From Pseudomonadota bacterium (GTDB lineage: Bacteria; Desulfobacterota; WTBG01; CAIYCZ01), in NCBI GenBank assembly GCA_026388865.1, contig JAPLIX010000316.1, forward strand, positions 1,930 to 13,576: a stretch of 11,647 nucleotides of DNA. The letters are read 5' to 3'. Below, one piece after another: positions 1 through 6,858 of this stretch; within the stretch, counting starts at the first letter, position 1; each line of letters starts with the position of its first letter. The notes beneath the pieces are model-generated. The model was not told the DNA's origin and ran no database searches. It saw only the letters and a program-made list of their open reading frames with translations. The position numbers and the translations under genes were made by a program.

Positions 1-2214
1 CGCGATAATATCAGGGCTCCCCAGGATTTTTCAGCAGAGGATGTGCTGTCCACGGACAAGATAAAACAGGAAAAACAGGCTGCGGTCCTCTCGGTGTATG
101 ATTTTAACTCAAAGGCCGACGAGGATATCGACAAGAGAGTCACCACGGCATTTTCTGTGATGCGGGAAGCGGTGAAGCGCTTTAAGAAACATGAGCTGCT
201 GCTCGATAAATGGAGACATGATTTTGAGAAAATTCTGCGCCTAAAGATAACTGACAGCGATTTTGATCTACTGCTGCGGCAGCGGTTCAGCAATAATCTT
301 GAAGAGCACCTGCTGGACCTGGCACTGCCCTTTGGCCAGCGGGAGGTGGTTCTGTCAAAAGAACAGCTGCTGCGAGAATGGGGCCGCAGAGTCACCCTGA
401 AAGACATCCACACCAGAGAAGAGGTGGTACTGGAGGATTACTCCCGCCTGCTTGATCTTAAGGATGTCCAGCTGCTCATGCGGAGGGAAGCGCGTAAAAC
501 ACTGGAAAAGTTCCGGGAAGAGGAACGCAGCGTCATCCTGGCGCTGGCTATAAAGCTGGTCGAGCCTAACTTTACCTTCAACAAAATTGAGACCGAGGCC
601 CGGAAAGCTGCTGCGGTGCAGTCAGTCAGCCCGGTCTATGTCAAGGTGAAAAAGGGGGAGATAATTATCCGGGAAGGGGAGCGGATCAGCGAGACAGCGC
701 TGGCAAAGCTTGCGGGCCTGATGCAGGTCAACGGGTATCAGAGTGTCGCCTGGACGCTGGCCGGATATTTTTTACTCACCTTTTCCTCCCTGTTTTTTAT
801 TTATCATTTCACCATCAACAGCCTGCGCGGCCGCGCAATTTCCAACCGCGATTTTATTTTTCTGAGCACCACCCTGCTGCTTTTTATCCTGCTGCTCAAG
901 CTCTCCATCATTACCGCCAGGGCATTCGATAACGGCTCATCCTTCATCCCGCTGAATTCATATTTTTATGCCATTCCCTTTGCCCTGGTGTCCATTGTGA
1001 TCAGCGTGGTGCTGAATGCGCAGCTGGCAGCAATAGGGGCAATAGTCATCTCCATTCTTTCCGGCATTCTCATAGACAACCAGAGCACATTTTTTATCTA
1101 TCCCTTCATCAGCTGCCTGCTGGCGGCCCAGGAAGTCACCCAGTGCCGGGAGCGGAAGACCCTTATTAAGGCAGGACTCAAGGTCGGGCTCTTCAACGGC
1201 ATCATTATCGTTGCCATTGCCATCCTCAGGGGCAATGTGCTTTCCCTTGAGACCGTTTTAAACATTGTGCTGGGTATGATGGGAGGGGTGCTGGCAGGAA
1301 TTCTTGCTACCGGCATTATTCCCATCATTGAGATTGTTTTCAACTATACGACCAATATTAAGCTGCTGGAGCTGGGCGACCTCAATCAGCCGGCGCTGCG
1401 GGACCTCATCATTTCCGCGCCGGGCACCTATCACCACAGCATTATTGTGGGGAGCCTGGTGGAGGCTGCCGCTGAAGTTATCCAGGCAAATCCACTGATG
1501 GCCAGGGTGAGCGCCTATTATCATGATATCGGCAAGATGAACAAGCCCCTCTATTTTGTGGAGAATCAAAAGGGCGGCGAAAACAGGCATGACAAGCTTC
1601 TGCCCAGCATGAGCAGCCTCATCCTCATTTCCCATGTCAAGGACGGCGTTGAGATTGCAAAAAAGAACCGCCTCGGGAAAAGCATCCAGGATATTATCTG
1701 TCAGCACCACGGCACCAGCGTCAACTACTTCTACCAGAAAGCAAAAGACCTGAATGCCGCTGCTAACCAGCCGGTCAGCGACAAGGACTTCCGCTATCCC
1801 GGCCCAAAACCGCAGACCAAGGAGGCGGGGCTGGTGATGCTTGCCGATGCTGTGGAAGCAGCATCAAAAACCCTTTCTGACCCGACTCCGGCCCGCATAC
1901 AGGGGATGGTTAATCGCATCATCACCAGTATCTTTACTGACGGGCAGCTTGATGAATGTGAACTGACCCTGAAGGATATCCACCTCATCGCCCAGAGTTT
2001 TATCAGGATTTTAAACGGCATTTTTCATGCACGTGTTGAATACCCGGAGAAACAGGAAAAGGAAGCAAATGGCAGCGCAAAAAACCAGGGTTCTGATCAA
2101 AAACCGGCAAAGCCGGACCGCGATCGACCTGCGCCGGATAAGGAAAATGGCGACCGCGATCCTGGACGCTTTGCAGTTATCACATCCCGAGATAAGTATT
2201 CTGCTATTGGATGA
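1..2214 (+). CDS. pgpH: 7TM-HD cyclic-dinucleotide phosphohydrolase, PgpH/YqfF family (5' end missing)
   Basis: The reading frame is open from base 1, and the residues encoded at 1-42 (RAPQDF...) already match the extracellular 7TMR-HDED domain, so the GTG at 43 is probably not the start; the N-terminal membrane helix lies outside the window. 737 codons are present. Order seen: extracellular domain (about 1-720), about seven hydrophobic segments (about 740-1350), then a cytoplasmic HD domain with the pair HH at 1432-1437, the HD dyad in YYHDIGK at 1522-1527, a later QHHGTS and an Asp in LADAVEAA. Characterised members hydrolyse cyclic di-AMP at the membrane; that substrate is inferred here from the family. 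The conserved domain ends near codon 2050 (HARVEYPE). A charged Lys/Glu/Asp-rich tail of about 55 residues then runs 146 bp into ybeY in another frame. The PgpH-YbeY gene order is common in bacteria and supports both calls. Confidence 0.93.
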   Translation, partial: RDNIRAPQDFSAEDVLSTDKIKQEKQAAVLSVYDFNSKADEDIDKRVTTAFSVMREAVKRFKKHELLLDKWRHDFEKILRLKITDSDFDLLLRQRFSNNLEEHLLDLALPFGQREVVLSKEQLLREWGRRVTLKDIHTREEVVLEDYSRLLDLKDVQLLMRREARKTLEKFREEERSVILALAIKLVEPNFTFNKIETEARKAAAVQSVSPVYVKVKKGEIIIREGERISETALAKLAGLMQVNGYQSVAWTLAGYFLLTFSSLFFIYHFTINSLRGRAISNRDFIFLSTTLLLFILLLKLSIITARAFDNGSSFIPLNSYFYAIPFALVSIVISVVLNAQLAAIGAIVISILSGILIDNQSTFFIYPFISCLLAAQEVTQCRERKTLIKAGLKVGLFNGIIIVAIAILRGNVLSLETVLNIVLGMMGGVLAGILATGIIPIIEIVFNYTTNIKLLELGDLNQPALRDLIISAPGTYHHSIIVGSLVEAAAEVIQANPLMARVSAYYHDIGKMNKPLYFVENQKGGENRHDKLLPSMSSLILISHVKDGVEIAKKNRLGKSIQDIICQHHGTSVNYFYQKAKDLNAAANQPVSDKDFRYPGPKPQTKEAGLVMLADAVEAASKTLSDPTPARIQGMVNRIITSIFTDGQLDECELTLKDIHLIAQSFIRILNGIFHARVEYPEKQEKEANGSAKNQGSDQKPAKPDRDRPAPDKENGDRDPGRFAVITSRDKYSAIG

Positions 2215-2539
2215 CCGGCAGATTGAAGAGCTGAACCGCACCTATCTCTGCCGCACCTATCCGACTGATGTTTTGTCCTTCCCCATGACCGGCGGGCCGT
2301 TTCCGTCCGTCCAGTCACACCTTCTGGGCGATGTAGTGATTTCGGTTGAAACTGCGGCCCGGCAGGCTGCAAGCAGGCCGGCGGGGCTTTACGAGGAGCT
2401 GGCATTCCTGCTCAGCCACGGTATCCTGCATCTCATCGGTTTTGATCACGAGCAGGGAGGCAGTGAGCAGCGCCGGATGAGGCGGATGGAGCAGAAGTTG
2501 CTCAAAACGCTGCAGGCGGAAGGGCTGCTCTCCGCTTAG
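2069..2539 (+). CDS. ybeY: endoribonuclease YbeY (rRNA maturation factor)
   Basis: A 156-residue metal-dependent endoribonuclease acting in 16S rRNA 3' end maturation and ribosome quality control. The zinc motif HGILHLIGFDH gives His117, His121 and His127, and the family signature R-x3-PTDVLSFP is present around residues 62-72. I chose the ATG at 2069 because it follows AGGAAAAGGAAG and the protein then begins MAAQKTRVLIKNRQ, a normal YbeY N terminus; the in-frame ATG at 2027 would add 14 basic residues that the family lacks. The first 146 bp overlap the tail of the upstream HD phosphohydrolase in a different frame, so the two genes are surely co-transcribed and probably translationally coupled. 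Length is typical for the family. Confidence 0.95.
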   Translation: MAAQKTRVLIKNRQSRTAIDLRRIRKMATAILDALQLSHPEISILLLDDRQIEELNRTYLCRTYPTDVLSFPMTGGPFPSVQSHLLGDVVISVETAARQAASRPAGLYEELAFLLSHGILHLIGFDHEQGGSEQRRMRRMEQKLLKTLQAEGLLSA

Positions 2540-2791
2540 TGCTTCGAGTCGCAAATACGGTGACACATATATAACATCGCATGCACTGAGTTATTTTGCT
2601 CTTGTCCTTGAACACTGCTCGTGATAAAAAGTACAACCCTGTTTTGAGCCACAGAGTTCCTTGAGAATGAACGAGTATAGGAGTTACGGGGTTGTGGAGT
2701 TGCAAGACTCCTGAACACTCAACTCCTAAACCTTGCAACTCTGATAATGATGCTCTCCGGGGTTAATTTTCTTAAGAAAGGTGGAGTTGAT
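2540..2791 (+). other. ybeY-thi4 intergenic region / thi4 leader
   Basis: A 252-bp gap with no convincing gene. The first ~130 bp show nothing I recognise. The second half holds the GGAGTT/AACTCC inverted-repeat element (2672-2741) and the thi4 ribosome site. I looked for a TPP riboswitch (the CTGAGA and ACCTGA...GAT signatures) and did not find one. No convincing sigma70 promoter was seen either, so thi4 may be read from an unrecognised promoter or by read-through from ybeY. Confidence 0.5.
2672..2741 (+). repeat. GGAGTT/AACTCC inverted-repeat element, copy 1 (thi4 leader)
   Basis: GAGTTGCAAG at 2697-2706 is a perfect inverted match of CTTGCAACTC at 2732-2741, and further GGAGTT (2680-2685, 2696-2701) and AACTCC (2721-2726) units lie inside. 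The element aligns over most of its length with the minus-strand sequence in front of leuD (7549-7616); both share CAACTCCTAAAC (2720-2731 here). CAACTCC at 2720-2726 is also perfectly complementary to GGAGTTG at 2783-2789, the thi4 Shine-Dalgarno, so two competing foldings are possible. The structure is seen; a regulatory role is inference. Confidence 0.7.
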
Positions 2792-3580
2792 ATGAAACTT
2801 GATGAACAGGTAATTACCCGGGCGATTATTGAACGGTTCAGCAAAAAATTACTCGATAATCTGAGCTTGGATGTAGCCGTGGTCGGCGGCGGCCCCGCAG
2901 GTTTAGTTGCAGCCTATTATCTTGCCAGGGGAGGCTGCAAGGTTGCCCTCTTTGAGAGAAAGCTGAGCATCGGCGGCGGCATGTGGGGCGGCGGCATGAT
3001 GTTTAATGAAATCGTGGTGCAGGAAGAAGGAAAAAGAATCCTTGATGTGTTTAAAATCGGCTGCAGGAAGTTTAAGACGGGCTACTACACCGCTGATTCG
3101 GTAGAAACGGTAAGCACCCTCTGCTCCTGTGCCGCAAAGGCCGGGGTCACGATTTTCAATCTCATGAGCGTTGAAGATGTTATGGTGCGGGACAACCGGG
3201 TCACCGGCGTGGTCATCAACTGGACGGCGGTGGAGATGTCCAGCCTGCATGTTGACCCGCTCTGTGTGAAGGCAAAGTTTGTGATTGATGCAACCGGGCA
3301 CCCGATCGAAGTCATCAAGGTCATCGAGCGCAAAGTTGATGCAGAGCTTCTTACGCCTTCAGGAAAAGTTGAGGGAGAAAAGTCCATGTGGGCAGATGTG
3401 GCAGAGCGGACCACGCTTGAAAATACCCGCGAGGCATTTCCCGGTGTGTATGTGGCCGGCATGTCAGCCAACGCCACCTTCGGCAACTTCCGCATGGGGC
3501 CTATTTTTGGCGGTATGCTCCTTTCCGGAGAAAAGGCAGCCAAGCTCATCATGCAACGGCTCAAGAAAAAAGGAAAATAA
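2792..3580 (+). CDS. thi4: Thi4 thiazole synthase, His-type (sulfide-dependent, catalytic)
   Basis: A 262-residue Thi4-family enzyme that makes the thiamine thiazole precursor ADT from NAD and glycine. The dinucleotide-binding motif VVGGGPAG is at residues 30-37, followed by the glycine-rich GGGMWGGGMM (61-70) and the C-terminal GPIFGGMLLSG. In suicide (yeast/plant) Thi4 a Cys donates the sulfur; here the equivalent position reads SLHVDP with His153, the form found in archaeal and some anaerobic bacterial Thi4, which uses free sulfide and Fe(II) and turns over many times. The start at 2792 is chosen because GGTGGAGTTGAT sits just upstream; an in-frame ATG at 2747 would add 15 residues with no good ribosome site. 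No other thi gene is adjacent. A ribulose-1,5-bisphosphate isomerase role, known for some archaeal relatives, cannot be excluded, but His153 and the overall match favour Thi4. Confidence 0.92.
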   Translation: MKLDEQVITRAIIERFSKKLLDNLSLDVAVVGGGPAGLVAAYYLARGGCKVALFERKLSIGGGMWGGGMMFNEIVVQEEGKRILDVFKIGCRKFKTGYYTADSVETVSTLCSCAAKAGVTIFNLMSVEDVMVRDNRVTGVVINWTAVEMSSLHVDPLCVKAKFVIDATGHPIEVIKVIERKVDAELLTPSGKVEGEKSMWADVAERTTLENTREAFPGVYVAGMSANATFGNFRMGPIFGGMLLSGEKAAKLIMQRLKKKGK

Positions 3581-3600
3581 TAACGGAAAAAAGAGATAAA

Positions 3601-3646
3601 AAAGACAGGCTGTTTGTAGTGTTAAAAATCAGCCTTTCTTTTTATT
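3601..3646. terminator. bidirectional intrinsic terminator between thi4 and ferritin
   Basis: AAAGACAGGCTG (3601-3612) pairs with CAGCCTTTCTTT (3630-3641), 11 of 12 positions, around a 17-nt loop. It is followed on the plus strand by a T-rich run and preceded by an A-rich run (3585-3603) that becomes the U-tract on the minus strand. It sits between two convergent genes and can serve both. Confidence 0.8.
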
Positions 3647-3675
3647 TATGCAGATTTATTTCTATGCTTTAGTTA

Positions 3676-4212
3676 TTATACTGCCTGCGTGTAGGCTGCA
3701 GGGTCAAGAGGTGAGCCCGGGGTGAAAACTCTTGTTCCCAGCTCGCGGTCAACCATAAAGAGTCCCTCTTTACTGTTGCCAATCATCTCAAGCTCTTTAA
3801 CTGCCTTATCAGTGTTTTTTTCTTCCTCAATCTGCTCGTTGGCAAACCAGTGGAGGAGAGGCTCGGCATTGTAGTCGTTTTCTTCGCGGGATATTTTGAT
3901 GAGCTCATTTATTTTCCCGGTTATGAACTGCTCATGCTCATAGGCATCCTTCCATGCCTCAAGCGGTGACTTCCACGAAGTTTTAAGCTGTTTCAGGTCC
4001 AGGAGCTTGACGCTGCCGCCGCGGTCAATGATATGGTCGAAAAACTTCATGGCATGAATCATTTCCTCATGGGCTTGGCAGCGCATCCAGTGCGCCATGC
4101 CGTCCAGGTTCTGCTCATGGAAATAGGCTACCATGGAAAGATATATATAGTATGATTCAAGCTCATGCTTGATCTGCAGGTTCATTGCCTCGCGCATTCT
4201 TTTGGCGATCAT
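3676..4212 (-). CDS. ftnA: ferritin (bacterial non-haem ferritin)
   Basis: A 178-residue ferritin that oxidises Fe(II) and stores it as a mineral core in a 24-subunit cytoplasmic shell. All ferroxidase ligands fall at the same residue numbers as in E. coli FtnA: Glu17, Glu50, His53, Glu94, Gln127 and Glu130. The length and the four-helix pattern are normal for the family. The ATG is preceded on the minus strand by AAGGAGGGCTGAAC, a strong Shine-Dalgarno. It lies 57 bp downstream of the nucleotide-sugar dehydrogenase on the same strand, so it may be its operon partner. The AT-rich gap contains a TATAAT on the minus strand (4258-4263) with no clear -35 box, so a separate promoter is possible but not shown. 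I did not recognise a convincing Fur box. Confidence 0.95.
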   Translation of the reverse strand: MIAKRMREAMNLQIKHELESYYIYLSMVAYFHEQNLDGMAHWMRCQAHEEMIHAMKFFDHIIDRGGSVKLLDLKQLKTSWKSPLEAWKDAYEHEQFITGKINELIKISREENDYNAEPLLHWFANEQIEEEKNTDKAVKELEMIGNSKEGLFMVDRELGTRVFTPGSPLDPAAYTQAV

Positions 4213-4269
4213 GTTCAGCCCTCCTTGATAAGTTGAAGTTTAGTATTGTATAATTAAATTATATAGCAT

Positions 4270-5910
4270 TTATTTCTTCTGCTGGCGAACTTCTTCTTTA
4301 ATTCGCTGCAGGTGTCCGCGGCCAAGGGCCTTCACCTCACAGCCAAGCTCAAAATACCGGCGAATCTGCGCGTCGCTGAGGATGCCGAAGCAGTCAATGA
4401 CTGCCAGGGGAGCCCCTGCCCACGCTATCACCTCATCAGGGTTAAGCTTCAGGTACGGCGCGTGCCGCACGGCAAGCACCAACGCCTCCATGCCCTTCAT
4501 GGCAGCCGGCAGATCCTTCTGCACCCGGAGGTTCACCAGCTCCTGCTGATTGCGGAAAAACCTGCCCCAGGACTGTCCCGGCGCCGGGTAGGTATCCTGG
4601 GTTTCCAGCTCATACCAGTGGTCCACGTAGGGGTCGTGAACATTGAGCTCCGCGCCCATCTCGGTCAACTTGCGCACCACCAGCTCCGAGCCGCTGTAGC
4701 GCGTATCGCCCACATCTTCCCGGTAGCTTGCGCCGCACAGCAGCACGCGGGCTCCGGCGATGTATTTCCCCATGTTGCGCAGGGCATCGCGCGTCAGCTC
4801 CGCCACATGCAGGGCCCGCGTGTCGTTGACATCAATCGCGGTGGTGGTAATTTTAAAAATGTCGTCCTCAAACCCGAGGATATGCTTATAGGCCCAGTAG
4901 CCAAGCCCCCCGTCCTTGGGCAGGCAATAGCCGCCGATGCCGGGGCCGGGGAAGATGATATTACTGTGGGTGGGGCGCACCTTGATGGCTTTAATTACCT
5001 TGGTCAGGTCAACGCCGTTGCGCTCGGCGAACAGGCTCCATTCATTAAGGAACGCAAGGATTGTGGCGCGGTAGGAATTTTCCACAATCTTGGTGGTCTC
5101 TGATTCTATGGGGCGGTCCATGACGGTCAGAGGAAAATCTTTAGTATGCAGAACCTCCTCAAGAAATTTTACCACCCGTTTGCGGGCTGTCTCATTGCAC
5201 CCGGAGCAGACTCTCCAGAAATCACGGATGGAGCGCACGTATTCTTTCCCCGGCATCACGCGCTCAAAGCTGTGGGCAAGCAGCGGCTCTGACTGAATGC
5301 CGCGGCTGCGGAAGGCTTTCTGCATGATGGGATAGGCAACAAATTCCGTGGTGCCCGGGGCGACCGTGGTCTCAATGAGAACCAGGCACTCCACAGACAC
5401 CAGCTCGCCGATGGTCTTCATGGTGGCTTCCAGCGCGCCCATCTCTGCCTCGCCGGTGCGCAGGTTGCCGAGATCGCACTTGGTGTAGTCGCACTGCACA
5501 TCCACCACCACGCAGTCAGCCAGCTTCAGGCAGTCGCTGTTGTAGGTCGCGATAAGGGTCTTCTTCTCTTGCACGCAGCGCGCTATCATCGGGTCCACTT
5601 CAGGGTCTTCAGCTTTAACCGGTGATTCCCCGCGGTTCAGCAGCGGTATCTTCCAGTAACTGCGGGTGCTCGGCCTCTGGCAGCCGATGACAAACTTGGA
5701 GGGCTTGCCGGTCTTTTTATCCACAGTATCGGCAATAATTGCGGCCATCACCGCGCCGACAAAACCCACGCCCATCACCACGATAATCTCTTTTCCTTCG
5801 CTGCGGGCCTCCTTCACCAGGCTTTCAATGCGTGCGTACTCTGCTGCATACTCTTCTTTTTGCGGAAGGGGGAACTTTTCACCGCTGGGACTGTCTGAAT
5901 ACTGTGCCAT
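4270..5910 (-). CDS. nucleotide-sugar dehydrogenase (UDP-glucose/GDP-mannose dehydrogenase family), enlarged form
   Basis: A 546-residue NAD-dependent enzyme expected to oxidise a nucleotide sugar to its uronic acid through two successive hydride transfers. Seen: NAD-binding GVGFVG at residues 47-52, IETTVAPGTT (180-188), the central helix TKIVENSYRATILAFLNEW with Lys274 and Asn278, and the catalytic-Cys motif GPGIGGYCLPKD with Cys329, followed by the C-terminal UDP-binding domain. It is about 100 residues longer than typical family members. The extra length is in an N-terminal extension of about 40 residues, a segment between the first Rossmann strands (about 62-120), and a stretch near 435-465 (YPAPGQSWGRFFRN). 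The sugar (UDP-glucose, UDP-ManNAc, GDP-mannose) cannot be told from sequence. The ATG at 5908-5910 follows CAGGAGAACAGGT. It has its own promoter at 5974-6002, and no other sugar or capsule gene is near. Confidence 0.88.
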   Translation of the reverse strand: MAQYSDSPSGEKFPLPQKEEYAAEYARIESLVKEARSEGKEIIVVMGVGFVGAVMAAIIADTVDKKTGKPSKFVIGCQRPSTRSYWKIPLLNRGESPVKAEDPEVDPMIARCVQEKKTLIATYNSDCLKLADCVVVDVQCDYTKCDLGNLRTGEAEMGALEATMKTIGELVSVECLVLIETTVAPGTTEFVAYPIMQKAFRSRGIQSEPLLAHSFERVMPGKEYVRSIRDFWRVCSGCNETARKRVVKFLEEVLHTKDFPLTVMDRPIESETTKIVENSYRATILAFLNEWSLFAERNGVDLTKVIKAIKVRPTHSNIIFPGPGIGGYCLPKDGGLGYWAYKHILGFEDDIFKITTTAIDVNDTRALHVAELTRDALRNMGKYIAGARVLLCGASYREDVGDTRYSGSELVVRKLTEMGAELNVHDPYVDHWYELETQDTYPAPGQSWGRFFRNQQELVNLRVQKDLPAAMKGMEALVLAVRHAPYLKLNPDEVIAWAGAPLAVIDCFGILSDAQIRRYFELGCEVKALGRGHLQRIKEEVRQQKK

Positions 5911-5973
5911 ACCTGTTCTCCTGTTAAATTTTAATAATATTTGCTGTCTGCTGACAGATTTCAGGCTTCACTG

Positions 5974-6002
5974 GTTATAGACAAGGGGTTGTTAGGTGTC
6001 AA
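5974..6002 (-). promoter_or_regulatory. sigma70-type promoter for the nucleotide-sugar dehydrogenase
   Basis: On the minus strand, TTGACA (5997-6002) is followed after exactly 17 bp by TATAAC (5974-5979), leaving a leader of about 60 nt before the ATG. The leader contains a small perfect hairpin, CTGTC-TGCT-GACAG (5944-5957). Confidence 0.75.
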
Positions 6003-6019
6003 TGATAAATAAGAAATAT

Positions 6020-6048
6020 TTGACAGTATATAAAGGCAAAACTATACT
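6020..6048 (+). promoter_or_regulatory. sigma70-type promoter for the sdh locus
   Basis: TTGACA (6020-6025), a 17-bp spacer, then TATACT (6043-6048). This is close to the consensus and lies 45 bp upstream of the sdhA ATG. It stands back to back with the minus-strand promoter at 5974-6002; the two -35 boxes are only 17 bp apart, so one regulator could cover both. Confidence 0.78.
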
Positions 6049-6092
6049 TGGGGTAGCATTTATATGTACACGTCAGTATCGGGAGAACATGC

Positions 6093-6500
6093 ATGCAACT
6101 TTATCACGATGTCATTATTGTCGGCGCCGGGCTTGCAGGGCTGCGGGCGGCAGTGGAACTTGCCGGCTCTGCCGATATCGCCGTGGTAAGTAAGGTCTTT
6201 TCCACCCGCTCCCATTCAGGCGCTGCCCAGGGCGGCATTGCCGCAGCGCTGGGCAACGAGGGGGAGGACAGCTGGGAGTGGCACATGTATGACACGGTGA
6301 AGGGCAGTGATTTCATCGGCGACCAGGACGCAATCGAAATCATGACCCGAGATGCGCCGCGGGCAGTTATTGAACTGGAGCACATGGGGGTACCGTTCAG
6401 CCGCACTAATGATGGCAGAATTGCCCAGCGGGCATTCGGCGGCCACACCCGCGAGTTCGGCAAGGCGCCGGTGAAGCGGGCCTGCTATGCATCGGACCGG
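6093..6500 (+). pseudogene. sdhA: sdhA/frdA flavoprotein subunit, 5' fragment (first 136 codons)
   Basis: N-terminal part of the succinate dehydrogenase/fumarate reductase flavoprotein, which normally has roughly 570-590 residues. Seen: the FAD dinucleotide motif VIIVGAGLAGLRAA (8-20) and the covalent-FAD site TRSHSGAAQGG with His41. Homology holds through KRACYASDR (residue 136) and then stops abruptly. The ATG at 6093 follows GGGAGAAC. Beyond 6500 the same frame stays open to 6890, but it encodes unrelated sequence: first sdhB DNA in the wrong frame, then a dispersed repeat. The capping domain, active site and C terminus are missing, so no active subunit can be made. The promoter and start are intact, which suggests a recent deletion or an assembly misjoin. 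Confidence 0.9.
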
Positions 6501-6706
6501 CCGCGCTGCTCCGGGCCTTCCGCTACCTGTTTGATTCACGGGATGAGGATGCCCGTGAGCGCATGCGCATGCTTGATACTAATGATGCTATCTGGGGATG
6601 CAAGAGCCATGGCAAGTGTACTGAAGTATGCCCGAAGGAAATTGATGTGCGGAAGTGGCTGGCTGTTACGAAAAAGAAGATATACGATGCAAAACAGAAA
6701 CAATAG
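6491..6706 (+). pseudogene. sdhB: sdhB/frdB iron-sulfur subunit, 3' fragment (last 71 codons)
   Basis: In a different frame from sdhA, bases 6491-6706 encode IGPAALLRAFRYL...DSRDEDARERM, then WGCKSHGKCTEVCPKEI, ending KKKIYDAKQKQ and TAG. This is the C-terminal helical domain of SdhB/FrdB with the Cys cluster C-x5-C-x3-CP that holds the [3Fe-4S] and [4Fe-4S] centres; the C terminus looks complete. The N-terminal [2Fe-2S] domain and the first 4Fe-4S cysteines (about 170 residues) are absent, and there is no start codon or ribosome site. The fragment is preceded directly by the sdhA fragment. The shared string ATCGGACCGG (6491-6500) reads as ASDR in the sdhA frame and as IGP in the sdhB frame. 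The stop codon is followed immediately by a dispersed repeat. Confidence 0.88.
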
Positions 6707-6858
6707 CAGGCTGTTGAAAAACACCCATCTGCTTCGTTGCGCTCATCCTTCGTCATTGCGACGAACTGTAAAGTACGCCTCATTCCTCTTGATTTCGCGC
6801 GCCTTGCATCTGGATGTTTTTGACCAGCCTGGGAGAAAACTACTTTTTCAACAACCTG
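6707..6858 (+). repeat. 152-bp MITE-like dispersed repeat, copy A
   Basis: The ends CAGGCTGTTGAAAAA (6707-6721) and TTTTTCAACAACCTG (6844-6858) are inverted repeats of each other at 14 of 15 positions. The interior matches the reverse complement of 9132-9282 at about 130 of 150 positions by eye. The tetramer ATAG occurs on both sides (6703-6706 and 6859-6862) and could be a target-site duplication. No ORF inside looks like a transposase, so this would be a non-autonomous element. I recall similar sequences as dispersed intergenic repeats in deltaproteobacterial-type genomes. Confidence 0.8.

Noticed and set aside
2027..2068. Upstream ATG for ybeY
   Set aside because: It lies within the conserved end of the HD domain of the upstream gene, has no ribosome site and would add a tail that YbeY lacks; the ATG at 2069 has a good SD.
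2540..2791. TPP riboswitch upstream of thi4
   Set aside because: The conserved CUGAGA and ACCUGA...GAU boxes of the TPP aptamer are absent; the visible structure is the GGAGTT/AACTCC element.
4213..4269. Fur box or separate promoter for ferritin
   Set aside because: The gap is AT-rich with a TATAAT on the minus strand, but I see no matching -35 and no convincing GATAAT-type palindrome, so I did not list it as a feature.
4312..5103. 263-codon plus-strand ORF opposite the nucleotide-sugar dehydrogenase
   Set aside because: It is antisense to a gene with clear family motifs, lacks a recognisable domain and reflects codon bias of the real gene.
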